From Sordaria brevicollis (Eukaryota > Ascomycota > Sordariomycetes > Sordariales > Sordariaceae): 64,000 bases of DNA. Positions 59,801 to 64,000 of the stretch are shown here, piece after piece (position 1 is the first letter of the stretch; each line of letters opens with the position of its first letter). Under the pieces are notes generated by a model. That model had not been told where the DNA came from. It was given only the letters and a program-made list of their open reading frames with translations, and searched no databases. The stretch covers positions 992,001 to 1,056,000 of the forward strand of contig JAUTDP010000006.1 of assembly GCA_033439795.1 (NCBI GenBank), given 5' to 3'. The translations under genes and the position numbers were made by a program.

Positions 59801-62181
59801 ATTCTAAAATTCGTTTAAAATCTCCCTAAAAGAATTGGCCATATAATTAAATAATTTCTATTAATTAGAAGACGATTCTATTATACCTTTCTTAATTTTA
59901 AAGAATTATACCGACGACGAGTTAAATAATTTTAATTTAATTATCGAATTTATACCTATGGAATTAAAAACCCCTACGATCCCTATTGAGCTTACTAAGT
60001 ATATATATAAATAAGAGGAGGAAATATTACGTCCCTAAATATTAAAGCGATTAAATAATTAATAGGATACGGTAATAAATAAAACGGATAAATTAATTAA
60101 TTATAATCTACCGACTCCCTTTAATAATTTAACTTCGTTTTTTATTAGGAATTTAAACCGCGTCCTTTCAATATAACCTCCTACCCACTTCCCCCGAACG
60201 GATTAATATCTATATTAAATAATATCCTTCCTAAATACGCTTAATCTCTATTAAATTAGTATATATAATAGTCGCGTTATCGATCGTATTAATTTGGATT
60301 AATTAAAGAAATTCGGGTTAGAAATCGATAACGACGATTTCTATATAAATTCGAAATTTATTATCGATAACGTTAAAAAGTATAATATATTAAATATATT
60401 AAATACTTTATACCGTTAAGAGTTCTCCCCTCTATTTAAAAGTTATTGAGACTTTTACTTCTATCTTTTTTAAAAAATATTTCGTTAAATTAAAAGGGAA
60501 TATTTTTAAAATTACGATATAAAAGGATTATAGAAGTAAATAAATTAAGAAGAGTATTAAAAAATTATCCCCTTCGATTTTATATAGGTATATATTTATA
60601 AATTTAATACGGCGGGTTATTATTTTAAAAATAAAATATACTTTATTATAAAAGGAGACTAATAACTTTAAAATTTATAGGATATTTACGCGGCTATTTT
60701 AGCGATTCGCACTTTCTATATTATAATAGCTATTATGGGTTACTTTAATTTCGAATTTAAATAATATAATATTATTAACGCTTTCGTTAATACCCTTCTT
60801 AATAAATTTATTTATATACGAATATTATTAGGATATACCTAATAAAGTAAAGTTATTAGGTTATTACGCGCCCTCTATAATTTTTAGCGCTCCCCCTTAT
60901 TATAATAATACGAATTTACTAAAACTTTTATTATTATTAATTTAATCCCTATCCTTATAGAACCTTATATATTCATTTATTAAAATATAATAGTCTTCTT
61001 CTACGTCGATAATATTATTCTTATTTACCGAAACGAAAATAAATATAATATTATTAAAATTATTAACGTTCTAGAAGGTTATTATTAATTAACGGGCGGT
61101 AATAATATTTAATAATTTTTAAGTATTAAGGTTATTCGAAATTGAATAAAACGGTTAATTTAATTATTTTAACGCGAATATATTAAAAAGATTATAAAAA
61201 AGCTTTAATAGTCCCGGTCGTTTCCCTAAACTCTTATAAATATTAAAGAACTCTTCCCTTTTAAAAGTACTATTAACTTTAAATCCGTTAAAATATATTA
61301 AAAAATAATTAACGAAATTATATACGCGCTAATTATTATTAAACCTAATAACGCTTTTATTGGCTTTAAATTATTCTATTTCCTTATTAATTTTAATAAT
61401 ATTTATTACGTTACCGCCAACCAATTACTCGCCTACCTTAAAGGTACCGAAGACTACGCACTCTAATTGAAGGGTGGTAATTTATTTTTAATCTTAATTA
61501 ACGCCTCTTATACCGATAATACTCTAAATTGACGAAATTTATAAGGATTCGCTATATAATTATTAAGTAAAACCGTTAATTAGCGAATTAATAAATAAAA
61601 TACTATTATTACCTTTATTACCGAAATTGAATTATTATCTTTATTATAAAGGGTTTATAAAAGTTTATAAGTAAAACGTTTATTCGATTTACTAACTTTC
61701 AATTTAGGAATTAACGATAAGAATATCCTATTAAAATGTAATAACGCTTAAATAATCCGCTTAGTTATTAAAGAAAACGCTAAACTTTAAATTAAATTTA
61801 AATATATTAATATTTATAATTATTAATTCCGAGAGGGATAATAGCGCGGTATATTTAATATATATTACGTACTTATAATTAAAATAATCGCCGACGGGCT
61901 AACGAAGGTATTAACCGTAGAGAAGTATAAAGAATTTATTCGCTAAATAGGTTTTATAAATATTTTAAATTTAAGGAAGGAGAAGGAAAGGGTATTAAAA
62001 TTAATTAACGTAAGTATATTAATAATTTAATTCCGGCGGGGATAGAATATTTTAAAGAAGTAAAAAGGAAAGATAGTATTATTATAGGTAATTATCAATT
62101 TATATTATTTTACTAAAATAACTTTTATAAAATGAAGGGATCCTATATAATATTTATAAAAAGGAAAAAAGGTAAAAAGTT

Positions 62182-62325
62182 TAGCGCCGACGGGATTTAA
62201 ACCCGCGACCTTTAAAAATAATTATTAAAGATAATCTAAGGAGTATACTATTAAATATAATTTAAAAATATTATACGGTTATTTAATATAGGACTTTAAC
62301 GCTTTAATTATTAAACTATAGCGCC
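62182..62325 (-). pseudogene. Decayed tRNA-like gene with long intron, inside the Copia element
   Basis: On the minus strand a cloverleaf can be drawn. The acceptor strand GGCGCTA pairs with CGGCGCT (two G-U-type pairs and one mismatch explained by G-to-A). An A-box-like TAGTTTAATAATTAAAGC has a D stem GTTT/AAGC. The anticodon stem is TTAAA/TTTAA, the variable loop is AGGTC, and the T arm GCGGGTTTAAATCCCGT has a B box differing from GGTTCGAATCC by RIP-type changes. About 70 AT-rich bases sit in the anticodon loop where tRNA introns lie. A T run (CTTTTT) follows downstream. The apparent anticodon is CCT, but RIP makes this unsafe. It could also be a tRNA-derived SINE head. Confidence 0.5.
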
Positions 62326-62502
62326 CGGCTAATTATTGAAAATTAATATTACGGACCTTCTAAATATAATACAATTAATAAGCGATACCTTTAAAGGCGA
62401 CTATTTGGGGATTTATCAACTTTGAGGGTATAAAATCTAGGAATAGCTTCATTTAGGCGCCTTTGACTAGCTTTCTAGCATACGCTAATGTAATTGGGGG
62501 GG

Positions 62503-62673
62503 TGTATTAGATATAGGGGTGGGTTTCTTGCCACCGCCTTTCTTATATAATTTAGATTGCTGGGCAAAACCCTAATTTTTGTGTGCGGGATTTTCCTGGT
62601 CACAGAACAGATTCTACACAATACACACTCTGCACCCTCATTCTCAATACCCCTGTATTGCTGCCATTCTACA
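62503..62673 (+). repeat. 3' LTR of the Copia element
   Basis: 171 nt, TGT...ACA termini, following the polypurine tract. It retains many CA and TG dinucleotides that are changed in the 5' LTR, so it has been hit by RIP far less. Confidence 0.9.
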
Positions 62674-62678
62674 ATAAA
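62674..62678 (+). repeat. Target-site duplication, right copy (ATAAA)
   Basis: Matches 56662-56666 exactly and abuts the 3' LTR end. Confidence 0.8.
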
Positions 62679-64000
62679 CAAGGGTTCGTGAACGCAGAGT
62701 GCCGAGCCCATTGCGAGCTACCTTTTGGGAGCTACTGCAACCTTTTCCACCTGCCATCCCAAGCTGGTACCCGTCCTCGCAGTTCTCCGGCCTGTCCTTT
62801 GCACCCAGTGCCGGCCAGTCCTTGCGGCCATCGTGAGCATCGGTTAATCGGCCAGATACCCGCTCTCCACGCTAGAGAGGGGCTTGGCTCGAGCTTGGGA
62901 CCGATGGTGCGTGATCTAGACAGTGCTCGCCAGTGGAGTTCTTCCGGTGACGTTTTGTCTGCCAAGTAGCCGCCCACGGAAAGGCGCCTGACCTCGGTGC
63001 TGGGTTATCATCCTCCTTCCCTTTTGACGATGGGTTTTCTTGGGACCATCATCTTGTGTGGGGAAAACCCCATGCTTACACTTTTGTTGATACATATGGG
63101 TGTGGGGAAGGTGATCATGATGGTGATGGTGATGATGATGACGAACAGGGTGACAATGGTGTTGTTCTCACATCCTCCTCTTTTTTCTCTCTCTCGTGTC
63201 TTAATTCAGACCGACGTTCAAACCCGTACACGTATAAAAGCGAGAATGCTCGACTACCTAAGCGAACGAATCTCGGGCGACGCAGATAATACGAGTTACA
63301 CAGGTCAGAGTAGTGTCCCTTTCCACACCGTTCTTAGGGGTGGGAAGCGATTTGCAAACGATCATGAGTTGTCATGTCGATGTGGTGCAACAATGCCCCT
63401 TTTTTCCCCGGAAAAACTGTCAGAGACGCATGTTGAATGGTTGTCAGCGCGCAAAAGCCAAGACAAAACGCCATGCAGTTGCGTTGGGAATCATTGAAGC
63501 AGGAAGAACAAAGTCGATGTGGTACGTAACTACGAGGCCCGAACAAAGGGTGCCATTCAGACCTGGAGAAATATGTGATTGGATGAGTATCGAAAAAAAA
63601 AGTCCTTTGTTCGCTCGCACTCCAGCTGTCCCAGGGCCTCTGTCTCTCGCTCGCTTTCTTGTCCGGCCCGGTTGGCTTTGACTATCGAGGCCATTGAGTC
63701 GCAGGAACCTTCCGAACGTGACTGGTTGAATGGTCGGAACGCCGGTGCCGATGCAGTTGGCTCGGCTTGGCTCCTTCGCTTCCAATCCTGTTGAGTGAGG
63801 GCCTGCTTGGTACAGTACGCTCACCATCATCAGTCATCGGTTCTTTCCTCCCTTTTCTGGAAGTTCCTTCACACCGTTCAACTCCTCCCTTGGCGCCGGC
63901 AAACAGTCTGTTGCCGACCACCCGGAGTACCGTCGGACTGAGCAGCGCAGGAAAAGCAGCTCCTTTTACTCACCTTTTCCCGACGGCTCAAAACTCCGCT
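62679..64000. other. Intergenic sequence to window end
   Basis: Ordinary composition resumes at the element's right edge. A short GATGGT-type simple repeat lies near 63115-63150. The open frames at 62997-63497 and on the minus strand have no motif and no convincing start. The promoter of a gene beyond the window is possible, since the last 300 bases are pyrimidine-rich. Confidence 0.5.

Larger units (their letters stand above)
56667..62673 (+). mobile_element. RIP-mutated Ty1/Copia LTR retrotransposon, structurally complete
   Basis: A 6.0-kb element bounded by direct LTRs beginning TGT and ending ACA (ATA in the 5' copy), flanked by the 5-bp duplication ATAAA (56662-56666 and 62674-62678). 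A seven-G polypurine tract (62496-62502) directly precedes the 3' LTR. The interior is strongly depleted of CpA and TpG and has no intact frame. Relics of reverse transcriptase remain: INAFVNTLLN...IYIRILLGY near 60774-60837, matching the Copia motif NAFVNAxLxExIYxRxPPGY, and FYVDNIIL at about 60996-61019, where the catalytic YVDD has become YVDN. The polymerase lies close to the 3' end, as in Copia elements. It is inactive by sequence. Confidence 0.92.

Noticed and set aside
62997..63497. 166-codon open frame near the right edge
   Set aside because: Met/Val/His-type residues come from a simple GATGGT repeat. There is no motif and no sign of splicing or a promoter.

Overview
The window is a stretch of a filamentous ascomycete chromosome, most likely Neurospora or a close relative. 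The reasons are short introns with GTAAGT-like donors and GCTAAC branch sites, intron-containing fungal housekeeping genes, and two long AT-rich blocks in which CpA and TpG are almost absent. That last feature is the mark of repeat-induced point mutation (RIP), which is strong in Neurospora. All gene models were spliced by hand from the sequence; the species is an inference.

Layout. 1-6772 is a RIP-destroyed retroelement relic. An integrase-like motif on the minus strand points to the Ty3/Gypsy class. 6773-56666 is ordinary gene-bearing DNA. In order it carries: a His-rich CDF zinc transporter (-); ALG1 mannosyltransferase (+); a TFIIIC zinc-finger subunit (-, five exons); GPI8 transamidase (-); a long histidine-phosphatase protein (+); an F-box protein (+); an MFS transporter (+); a NAPE-PLD-like metallo-beta-lactamase phospholipase with a probable mitochondrial presequence (+); a DUF218 protein (+); a Pro/Ala/His-rich protein (-); a SRPBCC/Bet v1-like protein (-); an unknown Cys-rich protein (-); a single-pass membrane protein with a Ser/Thr-rich ectodomain (+); an ABCC full transporter broken by a 5-bp tandem duplication (+); and a GPI-anchor-type repeat cell-wall protein (-). 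56667-62673 is a complete but RIP-mutated Ty1/Copia element with two LTRs and a 5-bp target duplication. It contains a decayed tRNA-like gene just before its 3' LTR. 62679-64000 holds no gene I can support.

The genes do not form a cluster or operon. Several touch the secretory pathway: ER zinc supply, N-glycan core synthesis, GPI attachment, and two likely clients (the repeat cell-wall protein and the membrane mucin-like protein). This is probably coincidence in a housekeeping region. The best points for follow-up are the frameshifting duplication in the ABC transporter, the tRNA-like relic inside the Copia element, the unequal RIP load of the two LTRs, and the competing splice donors in the TFIIIC gene.
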